Assembly (NCBI GenBank): GCA_049644345.1
Contig: JBARRS010000026.1
Location: forward strand, 1 to 12,469
Direction: 5' to 3'
Source of the DNA: JBARRS01 sp049644345
GTDB lineage: Bacteria; Actinomycetota; Thermoleophilia; Gaiellales; Gaiellaceae
Length of the DNA: 12,469 nucleotides
Shown: piece after piece, positions 6,292 to 12,469 of the stretch
How positions within the stretch are numbered: position 1 is the stretch's first letter
Layout: each line of letters begins with the position of its first letter
Made by a program: the position numbers and the translations under genes
The notes under the pieces: model-generated
Databases searched by the model: none
Told to the model about the DNA's origin: nothing
The model's input: only the letters and a program-made list of their open reading frames with translations

Positions 6292-7064
6292 GCGTCGACT
6301 CGCGGCTTCACGAAGACGGCGTCGCCGTCGTAACGATCGACCGGCAGGAAGCGCTCAACGCGCTCGACCTCGCGACGCTGACCGAGCTTCGCGACCGACT
6401 GCGCGAGCTCGCCGAAGACGTCGGCGTGCACGTCGTCGTGCTCACGGGCGCAGGAGAGAAGGCGTTTGCCGCCGGGGCCGACATCAAGTACATGAGCGGT
6501 CTCGGCGTCGAGGAGGCGAAGGCGTGGGGGGCGCTCGGCCACGAGGCCGCGCGACTGCTCGAGACGATGCCGAAGGCGACGATCGCCGCAGTGAACGGCT
6601 TCGCGCTTGGCGGGGGCTGCGAGCTCGCGCTGGCCTGCGACATCCGCTTCGCCGCCCGGACTGCGAAGCTCGGCCAGCCGGAGATCAACCTCGCGATCAT
6701 GCCCGGCTGGGGCGGGTCCCAGCGACTCGCCCGGGCGACGACGCTCGGCTTCGCGAAGGAGTTGATCTTCACCGGCCGCAACGTCGACGCCGAGGAGGCG
6801 GAGCGCCGCGGCCTCGTCAACGCCGTGTTCGAGCCCGATGAGCTGATGGAGAAGACGCTCGAGACGGCGCGAGTAATCGCGGCGAAAAGCCCGGTCGCGC
6901 TCGCGGCGGCCAAGGCCGCCTGCAACCTCGCGCTCCAGGGCGACCACTGGGCCAACCTCGACGACGAGGCGAACCGCTTCGGCGAGCTGTTCGCGTCGGC
7001 AGACGCGAAAGAGGGGATGGCCGCGTTCGTCGAGAAGCGCGAGCCGCGCTTCGTCGGACGCTAG
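6288..7064 (+). CDS. Enoyl-CoA hydratase (crotonase family), non-canonical CTG start
   Basis: This crotonase-fold protein of 258 residues hydrates 2-enoyl-CoA to 3-hydroxyacyl-CoA in beta-oxidation. Both catalytic glutamates are present with the usual 20-residue spacing: Glu112 in LGGGCELALACD and Glu132 in GQPEINL. The oxyanion-hole residues are expected at Ala64 (AGADIKYM) and Gly109. The first ATG/GTG/TTG in frame is GTG at 6426, which would delete 46 residues including the conserved VVTIDRQEALNAL strand and turn, so it cannot be the real start. Reading back, CTG at 6288 gives (M)SVDSRLHEDGVAVVTIDR, a normal family N-terminus at normal length. It overlaps the preceding TGA as CTGA and has AAGGAG upstream. 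No ATG, GTG or TTG occurs in frame for at least 130 bases before it. An unseen sequence error is the alternative. Exact acyl-chain preference is unknown. Confidence 0.85.
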   Translation: MSVDSRLHEDGVAVVTIDRQEALNALDLATLTELRDRLRELAEDVGVHVVVLTGAGEKAFAAGADIKYMSGLGVEEAKAWGALGHEAARLLETMPKATIAAVNGFALGGGCELALACDIRFAARTAKLGQPEINLAIMPGWGGSQRLARATTLGFAKELIFTGRNVDAEEAERRGLVNAVFEPDELMEKTLETARVIAAKSPVALAAAKAACNLALQGDHWANLDDEANRFGELFASADAKEGMAAFVEKREPRFVGR

Positions 7065-7076
7065 GACTCCCCTCGT

Positions 7077-7082
7077 TAGAGT
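7077..7082 (+). promoter_or_regulatory. -10 box of the etfB gene (leaderless or nearly so)
   Basis: TAGAGT ends 9 bases before the ATG at 7092 in the 27-base gap after the hydratase. With usual -10 to start spacing, transcription would begin 0-3 bases before the start codon. No Shine-Dalgarno sequence is present. A 5-bp inverted repeat GACTC (7065-7069)/GAGTC (7079-7083) overlaps it and may be chance. Confidence 0.4.
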
Positions 7083-7091
7083 CTCCGCCGC

Positions 7092-7871
7092 ATGAAGATC
7101 GCCGTCTGCGCCAAGTACGTGCCCGAGGCGAGCGCCGCGAAGCGGATCGATCCAGGCTCGAAGCGCCTCGACCGCTCGGGCGAGGGGACGCTGAACGCCT
7201 TCGACGTTCACGCCGTCGAGGAGGCGCTGCGGCTGAAAGAGGCGGGAGGCGAGAGTGAGGTCGTCGTCGTTTCGCTTGGCCCCGATAGGGCGCTCGACGC
7301 ACTCCGGAAGGCGCTGGCGATGGGGGCAGACCGGGTCCTGCTCGTGAGCGACGCCCAGGCGGAGGGGTCCGATCTCGTCGCCACGAGCTATGTGCTCGCA
7401 CAGGCGCTCGAGCGCGAGCAGCCCGACCTCGTCCTCTTCGGCCAGCAGGCGAGCGACTCCGACGGCGCCGTCCTCTGGGCCGCGGTCGCCGAGCGGCTGC
7501 GACGGCCGCTGATCTCGCAGGTGGCGGAGCTCGGTGTCGAGGACGGAGCGCTGACGGGCAAGCGGCAGACCGAGTACGGGTACGACGTGATCGAGGCGCC
7601 GCTGCCCGCGGTCGTCGCAGTCTCGGACGCGATCAACGAGCCGCGCTACCCCTCGCTGAAGGGGATCATGGGCGCGAGGAAGAAGCCCCAGGAGCAGCTC
7701 TCCCTCGCGGAGCTCGGGGTCGAGCCCGGGCGGGCAGGCGAGCCGGGCTCGCGGACCGAGGTCTATGCGCTGAACGACCCGCCGCCTCGCGGCGAGACCC
7801 GCAAGATCGAGGACGACGGCAGCGCGGCGCAGCAGATCGTCGAGTTCCTGCTCGAGAAGAAGGCGTTGTGA
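7092..7871 (+). CDS. etfB: Electron transfer flavoprotein beta subunit
   Basis: This 259-residue protein is the beta subunit of EtfAB, the soluble FAD/AMP protein that collects electrons from acyl-CoA dehydrogenases. Seen in the sequence: the family opening MKIAVCAKYVPEA; GPDRALDALRKALAMGADRVLLV; FGQQASDSDGAVLWAAVAERL (about 115-135), the nucleotide-binding segment; and INEPRYPSLKGIMGARKK (about 181-198), which includes the conserved region near the dehydrogenase-recognition loop. Length is normal. Its stop codon overlaps the etfA GTG start by four bases (GTGA), showing translational coupling. It looks like a house-keeping (non-bifurcating) ETF; that subgroup call is inference from context with ETF-QO. 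Confidence 0.95.
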   Translation: MKIAVCAKYVPEASAAKRIDPGSKRLDRSGEGTLNAFDVHAVEEALRLKEAGGESEVVVVSLGPDRALDALRKALAMGADRVLLVSDAQAEGSDLVATSYVLAQALEREQPDLVLFGQQASDSDGAVLWAAVAERLRRPLISQVAELGVEDGALTGKRQTEYGYDVIEAPLPAVVAVSDAINEPRYPSLKGIMGARKKPQEQLSLAELGVEPGRAGEPGSRTEVYALNDPPPRGETRKIEDDGSAAQQIVEFLLEKKAL

Positions 7872-8833
7872 GCACGCTCGTCTTCGTCGAGCATCACGAA
7901 GGACAGCTGAGCAAGGACTCACTCGGCGTCTTGGCGAAGGCGGCCGAGCTCGGCGACGAAGTGGCTGCCGTGCTGGTCGGCTCCGGCGTCGAGCAGCTCG
8001 CGGCGGAGGCCGGCGGGCACGGCGCGGCTCGAGTCTTCATCGCGGACGACGAGCGGTTCGGCGCGCCGCTTCCCCAACCACGTGTCGACGTGCTCGAGGG
8101 TCTCGTGCGCGAGCGCGGCTTCGACACGATCCTCTTCCCGGCGACGGTGCTGACGGCGGACGTGGCAGGCGGCCTCGCCGCTCGGCTCGACGCGGGCCTC
8201 AACTGGGACCTCGTCGATCTCGTGGACGAGGGCGGCCGCCTCGTCGGCAAGCGCGCCGCACTCGACGACACGGTCTACGTGGACGTGGGCTGGACGTCCG
8301 AGCCGCGGCTCGCACTGATCCGCACCGGCACGTTCGAGCCGGCCGAAGCGGTAGGAGCCGAGTCCGAGGTCGTTCGCGTCGAGCCGCGGCTCGAAGACTT
8401 CTCGCTCGGGGCCGTGATGCGGGAGCAGGCGCACGAGGAGAGCGAGGGCCCTTCGATCGAGGACGCCGACGTGATCGTCGCCGGCGGCCGCGGCCTCGGC
8501 GGGCCGGAGAACTTCGCGCTCCTCGAGCAGCTGGCCAAGGCGCTCGGCGGCGCCGTCGCGGCGACCCGCGCCGTCGTCGACGCCGGCTGGTATCCGTACG
8601 CGGCGCAGGTCGGGCAGACCGGAAAGACGGTGGCGCCGCGCCTCTACATCGCGTGCGGGATCTCCGGCGCGATCCAGCACAAAGTCGGCATGCAGGGCTC
8701 GAGCGTGATCGTTGCCATCAACAAGGACCCGAACGCGCCGATCTTCGAGTACGCCGATCTCGGCGTCGTTGGCGACCTACACGAGATCGTTCCAAGGCTG
8801 ACGGAGCTCGTGCGGCAGCGAAGAGCAGCTTGA
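7868..8833 (+). CDS. etfA: Electron transfer flavoprotein alpha subunit
   Basis: This 321-residue protein is the FAD-binding partner of EtfB. The C-terminal FAD domain is canonical: GQTGK (249-253), GISGAIQH (264-271), and INKDPNAPIFEYADLGVVGD (from about 284). The N-terminal domain starts STLVFVEHHEGQLSKDSL, as expected. Start is GTG within the etfB stop (GTGA), with a purine-rich GAAGAAGG just upstream. It accepts electrons from dehydrogenases and passes them to the ETF-QO encoded 7 bases downstream, so the three genes form one operon and one electron path. Confidence 0.96.
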   Translation: MSTLVFVEHHEGQLSKDSLGVLAKAAELGDEVAAVLVGSGVEQLAAEAGGHGAARVFIADDERFGAPLPQPRVDVLEGLVRERGFDTILFPATVLTADVAGGLAARLDAGLNWDLVDLVDEGGRLVGKRAALDDTVYVDVGWTSEPRLALIRTGTFEPAEAVGAESEVVRVEPRLEDFSLGAVMREQAHEESEGPSIEDADVIVAGGRGLGGPENFALLEQLAKALGGAVAATRAVVDAGWYPYAAQVGQTGKTVAPRLYIACGISGAIQHKVGMQGSSVIVAINKDPNAPIFEYADLGVVGDLHEIVPRLTELVRQRRAA

Positions 8834-8840
8834 AACCGGC

Positions 8841-10535
8841 GTGAAGCCGTCTGATTTTCCTCCGCCGTTTTCTGTCGACGAGGCGATCGCCGCCCCGACG
8901 GACGACGAGCCGATCGAGGTCGGCATCCTCGTCGTCGGCGCCGGCCCTGCCGGCCTCGCCTGCGCGATCCGGCTCGGCCAGCTGCTCGAGGAGCATCCCG
9001 GGGAGGCGGAGCGGCTCGGGGACGTGCCGGTCGCCGTGCTGGAAAAAGGCAAGCAGCCGGGCTCGCACCTCGTCTCCGGCGCGGTTGTCAATCCACGCGC
9101 GCTCCGCCGCCTCTTCCGCGGTCGCAGGCGGATCGAGGAGATGCCGCACTACGACGAGGTCACCGCCGAGTCCGTCTACCTGCTGACGAGGAAGCGCGCG
9201 CTCCGGATTCCGACCCCCCCGACGATGCGGAACCACGGCAACTACGTGATGTCGCTCTCGCAGCTTGGCCGCTGGCTCGGCGAGCAGGCGGAGGCGGCAG
9301 GCGCGACGATCCTGCCCGAGACGGCCGCGACGAAGCTGCTCGTGCGCGACGGGATCGTCCGCGGTGTCCGCACCGGCGACAAGGGCCGGGGGCGAAACGG
9401 GGAGGAGCTGCCGAACTTCGAGCCGGGCTCGGACATCGTCGCGCGTGTGACCGTCCTGGCCGAGGGCACGCAGGGCCACCTGACCTGCGCGGCCATCGAG
9501 CGCTTCGGCTTGGAGGGTGAGAACCCGCAGATCTGGGCGCTCGGCGTCAAGGAGGTCTGGCGCGTGCAGAAGCCGCTCGGCCACATCGTCCACACGATGG
9601 GGTGGCCGCTGCGGCCGGGCCCGCGTTACCGGGAGTTCGGCGGATCGTTCATCTACCCGATGGGGCGGGACATGGTCACGCTCGGCATGGTCGTCGGGCT
9701 CGACTACCGCGACGCCGAGCTCTCAGTTCACGACCTGCTCCAGGAGCTGAAGACGCATGCGCTCGTCCGCCGGATCCTCGAAGGCGGCGAGCGCATCGGC
9801 TGGGGTGCGAAGACGATTCCCGAGGGGGGCTTCCTCTCGCTGCCGGCGCAGCTGCACGCGCCCGGCCTCCTGCTCACCGGGGACGGTGCCGGCTTCGTCA
9901 ACGTCCCGGCGCTGAAGGGGATCCACTACGCGGTGGAGTCCGGTGTGCTGGCGGCCGAGGCCGCGTTCGCATCGCTCCGGCGCGGCGAGACCCCGACCCG
10001 CCCGGGCGGGCTCGCGCGCTACGACGAGGCGATCGGTCAGAGCTTCATCGCGGACGACCTCCGCCGTGTCCGCAACATGCGGCAGGCCTTCGGCCGCGGC
10101 TTCTGGCTCGGCGGCGCGCTTGCGGGCGCGATGACGGTCTCGCGCGGGGCCTTCCCGCCGGGGGACGCCCGCACCGAGCCCGACGAGAACCAGGAGCTTT
10201 TCTCGACCGAGCGGGCGGAGAGCTATCCGCCGCCGGACGGCAAGCTCACCTTCGACAAGCTCTCGTCGGTCTTCCTCTCCGGCAACAAGACTCGTGACGA
10301 CGCCCCGAACCACATCCGGATCCAGCAGCGGGTTCCGCTCGAGCTCGCCCGGATGTGGTCGCGGATGTGCCCGGCGCAGGTGTACGAGGTCGGAGCGCAG
10401 GCCGGGGTGGCCGACGGCACCGTCCACGTCGAGGTGACGCCGTCGAACTGCGTCCAGTGCGGCGCGATCACGGCGAAGGGCGGCCGCCTGACGCCGCCGG
10501 AGGGCGGCGCGGGCCCGGAGTACACGCTGACGTAG
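8841..10535 (+). CDS. Electron transfer flavoprotein:quinone oxidoreductase, with an incomplete cluster cysteine set
   Basis: This 564-residue membrane-associated flavoprotein moves electrons from reduced ETF to quinone (menaquinone is likely in actinobacteria). The FAD dinucleotide motif is GAGPAG at 33-38, followed by the ETF-QO hallmarks VLEKGKQPGSHLVSGAVVNPRAL and GAGFVNVPALKGIHYAVESGVLAAEA. The C-terminal 4Fe-4S domain keeps MCPAQVYE (Cys510) and NCVQC (Cys537, Cys540), but the fourth ligand of the usual NCxxCxxC is Ile543, and the loop to PPEGGAGPEY is about four residues shorter than in the mitochondrial enzyme. There is no other Cys in this domain. The cluster may be lost, be a 3Fe-4S type, or use another ligand. 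The GTG start gives MKPSDFPPPF and follows etfA by 7 bases; a TTG overlapping the etfA stop is less likely. It converges on the glycoside hydrolase gene, 10 bases apart. Confidence 0.93.
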   Translation: MKPSDFPPPFSVDEAIAAPTDDEPIEVGILVVGAGPAGLACAIRLGQLLEEHPGEAERLGDVPVAVLEKGKQPGSHLVSGAVVNPRALRRLFRGRRRIEEMPHYDEVTAESVYLLTRKRALRIPTPPTMRNHGNYVMSLSQLGRWLGEQAEAAGATILPETAATKLLVRDGIVRGVRTGDKGRGRNGEELPNFEPGSDIVARVTVLAEGTQGHLTCAAIERFGLEGENPQIWALGVKEVWRVQKPLGHIVHTMGWPLRPGPRYREFGGSFIYPMGRDMVTLGMVVGLDYRDAELSVHDLLQELKTHALVRRILEGGERIGWGAKTIPEGGFLSLPAQLHAPGLLLTGDGAGFVNVPALKGIHYAVESGVLAAEAAFASLRRGETPTRPGGLARYDEAIGQSFIADDLRRVRNMRQAFGRGFWLGGALAGAMTVSRGAFPPGDARTEPDENQELFSTERAESYPPPDGKLTFDKLSSVFLSGNKTRDDAPNHIRIQQRVPLELARMWSRMCPAQVYEVGAQAGVADGTVHVEVTPSNCVQCGAITAKGGRLTPPEGGAGPEYTLT

Positions 10536-10536
10536 T

Positions 10537-10551
10537 CGCTACTAGCTAGCG
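10537..10551. terminator. Weak hairpin between convergent genes
   Basis: CGCTA (10537-10541) and TAGCG (10547-10551) pair around a 5-base loop in the 10-base gap between the ETF-QO and glycoside-hydrolase stop codons, extending into the latter. The stem is only 5 bp and there is no T-run on either side, so function as a bidirectional terminator is doubtful. Confidence 0.15.
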
Positions 10552-11838
10552 GACGACGAGCGTCGGGCTGCACGTCATGTCGAGCGGCGAGCAGAGCGCA
10601 AAGTGGGTGCCCGGGCCGGCGAGGACCGTCCGCGTGAAATACCCGCGCGGCGAAGTGAGCCCGACCTCGCCGACGCTGTACCAGCGAACGCCGTCGGAGC
10701 GGACGATGAAGTACGGCTGCGACTCCGACCCCGGCCGAACCTGGCCCCAGAGGAGCGTCCGATCGCCGTGCCGCGAGACCTGCGCGAACGGGAGCATGAA
10801 CGCGTAGAACGACGGCTTGACCACGTCTCCGGACGTGAAGAGACCGCTCGCCCAGCGCCCGACGACCGGCTCGTCTCGCATCAGGAACTGGATGAGCACG
10901 TCGACGCGCGAGGCGCGATAGACGCGCAGCGCCGCCTCGCCCATGTACCTCGCCTGGAGCGTGGGCGAGACGCCTCGCCAGGTGTCGGGCGGGTTCGTCT
11001 TGTACGCGCATTCGGTCAGCCAGATCCGCTTGGGCCCGAAGTCGCGCTTCACATCCGCGAGCAGGCACTGGAGGTTCGCCATCGTGAGGATCTGGCCGCA
11101 GGGGAGGACCTGGAGGGGCGACTCGAGCCGGCCGCGTCCGAACGCGCGCGGATAGGGGTGATGCGAGTACGCGTCGAGGCGTGCGCCGGCCCTGCGCATC
11201 CCGCGCATGAAGACGATTGCGGACAGGGCCGTTCGCGTCGCCCTCGGTGAGGTCGCGCCTCCGGCGACCTCGTTCGCGGGGTTGACCGCGTGGAGCGCGT
11301 CGAACGCCGGGTTGAGTAGCCGTTTGACGTACAGCCGGGGCGAGTTGGGTTTCAGGCCGCCGACCTGATTCGGCTCGTTCCAGATCTCCCATCTCCGGAC
11401 CCACGGATAGCGCCTCGCGGCGGCGGTCATGAACGAGGCGATCGCGGTACGGCTCAGCGGCGCCCAGTTCGGCTTGTGGTCCCCGTTCGCCCAGGTCGGC
11501 GTGCCCCAGACCGTCAGCAGGACGGCGATCCCGTGCTGGTGGAGGCCCTCGAGCACCGCGTCGTTCGAGGTCCAGTCGTAGGCGGGATCGGCCGGGTCGG
11601 CCGGTCTCAGGGGCCTTGCCTGAGCGACCCTGTCCCAGCGGAGCGTGTAGCGGACGATGTCGACGCCGAGCCGGTTGAGGACGTCCAGCCGCTCGTCGAG
11701 GAGGGGGAGCGAGGGCGTCCCGGACGTAAGCCACGCCTCGTCTTGGATCCCGTACTTGATCGTCGAGGAGGCGGTGGCCGCCGTCGGCGCGGCGAGAAGG
11801 GCCGCCGCGAGGGCGAGGACCAAAGCGCGGCGGCGCAT
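10546..11838 (-). CDS. Secreted glycoside hydrolase, clan A-like (beta/alpha)8 barrel
   Basis: This 430-residue protein has a classic signal peptide (MRRRALVLALAAALLAAPTAATA, cleavage near residue 23) and a cellulase/GH5-GH39-like catalytic barrel. Features in order: LGVDIVRYTLRWDRV (57-71), AVLLTVWGTPTWANG (105-119), RRWEIWNEPN with the acid/base Glu155, DAYSHHPYP (222-230), and IWLTECAYKT with the likely nucleophile Glu276. These fit strand-4 and strand-7 glutamates of clan GH-A. The last 80 residues look beta-rich and may be a small accessory domain. Substrate is unknown; a plant, fungal or bacterial polysaccharide is likely, and inactive relatives exist. Its base composition matches its neighbours. 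It is divergent from the MFS gene and not obviously linked to acyl-CoA metabolism. ATG at 11838 is chosen because it starts the signal peptide. Confidence 0.85.
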   Translation of the reverse strand: MRRRALVLALAAALLAAPTAATASSTIKYGIQDEAWLTSGTPSLPLLDERLDVLNRLGVDIVRYTLRWDRVAQARPLRPADPADPAYDWTSNDAVLEGLHQHGIAVLLTVWGTPTWANGDHKPNWAPLSRTAIASFMTAAARRYPWVRRWEIWNEPNQVGGLKPNSPRLYVKRLLNPAFDALHAVNPANEVAGGATSPRATRTALSAIVFMRGMRRAGARLDAYSHHPYPRAFGRGRLESPLQVLPCGQILTMANLQCLLADVKRDFGPKRIWLTECAYKTNPPDTWRGVSPTLQARYMGEAALRVYRASRVDVLIQFLMRDEPVVGRWASGLFTSGDVVKPSFYAFMLPFAQVSRHGDRTLLWGQVRPGSESQPYFIVRSDGVRWYSVGEVGLTSPRGYFTRTVLAGPGTHFALCSPLDMTCSPTLVVR

Positions 11839-11904
11839 ATCGTCATTGTGATCGGCTCAGATGCGGAAGTCGTAAAGATCTGTGTTCTTGTGGCTCGGAC
11901 CGAG

Positions 11905-12469
11905 ATGTTCGCCGCGCTGCGTGAGCGGCAGTTCCGGCTGCTGTGGATCGGGCAGGCGACGTCCGTCTTCGGCAACGGCCTCGTCCCGGTCGCACTTGCG
12001 TTCGCCGTGCTCGGCCTCACCGGGTCCGCCTCCGACGTCGGCTTCGTGCTCGCTGCGGAAACAGTGCCGATGGTCGTGTTCCTCCTCGCGGGCGGCGTCT
12101 GGGCCGACCGCCTGCCGCGGCAACTCGTCATGCTCGGCTCCGACGCAATCCGTGGGTCGTGCCAAGCCACGATCGCTGTCTTGCTCCTCACCGATCAGGC
12201 ACGCCTGTGGCACCTGCTCGCCCTCTCCTCGATCTACGGCTCCGCCGAGGCTTTCTTCCGCCCTGCTGCGACGGGTCTGCTGCCGAGCACCGTTGGCGCG
12301 CCGAGGCTCCAGCAGGCGAACGCGCTGATGGGCGTCTCGAACAGCGTCGCTAGCCTGGCCGGGCCTGCGATCGCCGGCGTGCTCGTCGGGCTTGCCGGCG
12401 TGGGCGTGGCGTTCGCCGCCGATGCCGGAACGTTCGTCGTCAGCGGTGTTTCGCTGGCGATGTTGCGGC
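11905..12469 (+). CDS. MFS transporter, N-terminal part (cut by window end)
   Basis: The 188 visible codons encode the first half of a major facilitator permease. It opens MFAALRERQFRLLWIGQATSVFG, the usual start of actinobacterial MFS_3/EntS-like exporters. The loop 2-3 motif is GVWADRLPRQLVML, the GxxxDRxxRxxxL motif A. Hydrophobic segments correspond to about five helices, and the frame is open to the window edge. Probable role: proton-driven drug or siderophore efflux at the inner membrane; the substrate cannot be told from this part. In-frame GTG codons at 11890 and 11848 are possible earlier starts; ATG at 11905 gives the family-typical N-terminus. No strong Shine-Dalgarno sequence is visible. 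A TAAAGA box at 11873-11878 could serve as its -10 element. Confidence 0.85.
   Translation, partial: MFAALRERQFRLLWIGQATSVFGNGLVPVALAFAVLGLTGSASDVGFVLAAETVPMVVFLLAGGVWADRLPRQLVMLGSDAIRGSCQATIAVLLLTDQARLWHLLALSSIYGSAEAFFRPAATGLLPSTVGAPRLQQANALMGVSNSVASLAGPAIAGVLVGLAGVGVAFAADAGTFVVSGVSLAMLR

Noticed and set aside
7065..7083. GACTC...GAGTC inverted repeat between hydratase and etfB as a terminator
   Set aside because: The stem is only 5 bp with a 9-base loop and no T-run, and it overlaps the likely etfB -10 box. Chance is sufficient explanation.
6018..7922. Minus-strand open frame of 634 codons, the longest frame in the window
   Set aside because: It spans antisense to four confidently identified genes (mutase small subunit, hydratase, etfB, start of etfA). 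Its sequence is Arg/Leu/Asp-rich filler with no domain.
10223..11734. Minus-strand open frame of 503 codons
   Set aside because: It overlaps the glycoside hydrolase in another frame and the end of ETF-QO antisense. The hydrolase frame has a signal peptide and both catalytic glutamates.
1..12469. Mobile elements, defence systems, CRISPR, tRNA or rRNA genes
   Set aside because: I looked for transposases, integrases, direct-repeat arrays and tRNA-like ends and saw none. Gene composition is uniform and the functions are metabolic, surface or transport.

Overview
The window is high-GC DNA with dense, mostly intact genes, GTG starts and several start codons that sit only a few bases after a TANNNT box (probable leaderless mRNAs). 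Protein styles point to an actinobacterium. A deep lineage such as Thermoleophilia (Gaiella/Solirubrobacter-like) is my best guess, from overall resemblance only and not proven by any marker gene here. No RNA gene, CRISPR array, insertion sequence or phage gene was seen. No gene-free stretch exceeds 300 bases; the longest is 1887-2068.

Layout. 1-1886 (minus): the N-terminal 628 residues of a large membrane-anchored Ig-like surface protein, cut by the window edge. 1887-2068: divergent intergenic region with candidate promoters for both sides and a perfect 20-bp palindrome. 2069-3739 (plus): large subunit of a split B12-dependent acyl-CoA mutase. 3771-4343 and 4387-5142 (plus): two tandem paralogous membrane proteins of unknown function. 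5158-5883 (minus): MBL-fold hydrolase. 5896-6291 (plus): B12-binding small subunit of the mutase. 6288-7064 (plus): enoyl-CoA hydratase, apparently starting at CTG. 7092-7871 and 7868-8833 (plus): EtfB and EtfA. 8841-10535 (plus): ETF:quinone oxidoreductase. 10546-11838 (minus): secreted clan-A-like glycoside hydrolase. 11905-12469 (plus): start of an MFS transporter, cut by the window edge.

How the genes fit. The core (2069-10535) reads as a short-chain or branched acyl-CoA oxidation module. The mutase active-site positions (Phe85, Ala112, Gln203 and His240, aligned to Tyr89, Ala116, Arg207 and His244 of the P. shermanii methylmalonyl-CoA mutase) match isobutyryl-CoA mutase rather than methylmalonyl-CoA mutase. 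It would convert isobutyryl-CoA (from valine) to butyryl-CoA. An acyl-CoA dehydrogenase encoded elsewhere would make crotonyl-CoA, the hydratase would hydrate it, and electrons would pass through EtfAB and ETF-QO to the quinone pool (probably menaquinone).

Most notable points: the ICM-like active site in a mutase annotated by homology as methylmalonyl-CoA mutase; mutase subunit genes about 2.2 kb apart, separated by an unknown paralogous membrane-protein pair and a reversed MBL gene; only 12 bp between two divergent start codons; a CTG start; an ETF-QO with three of the four expected cluster cysteines; and recurrent leaderless promoter architecture.
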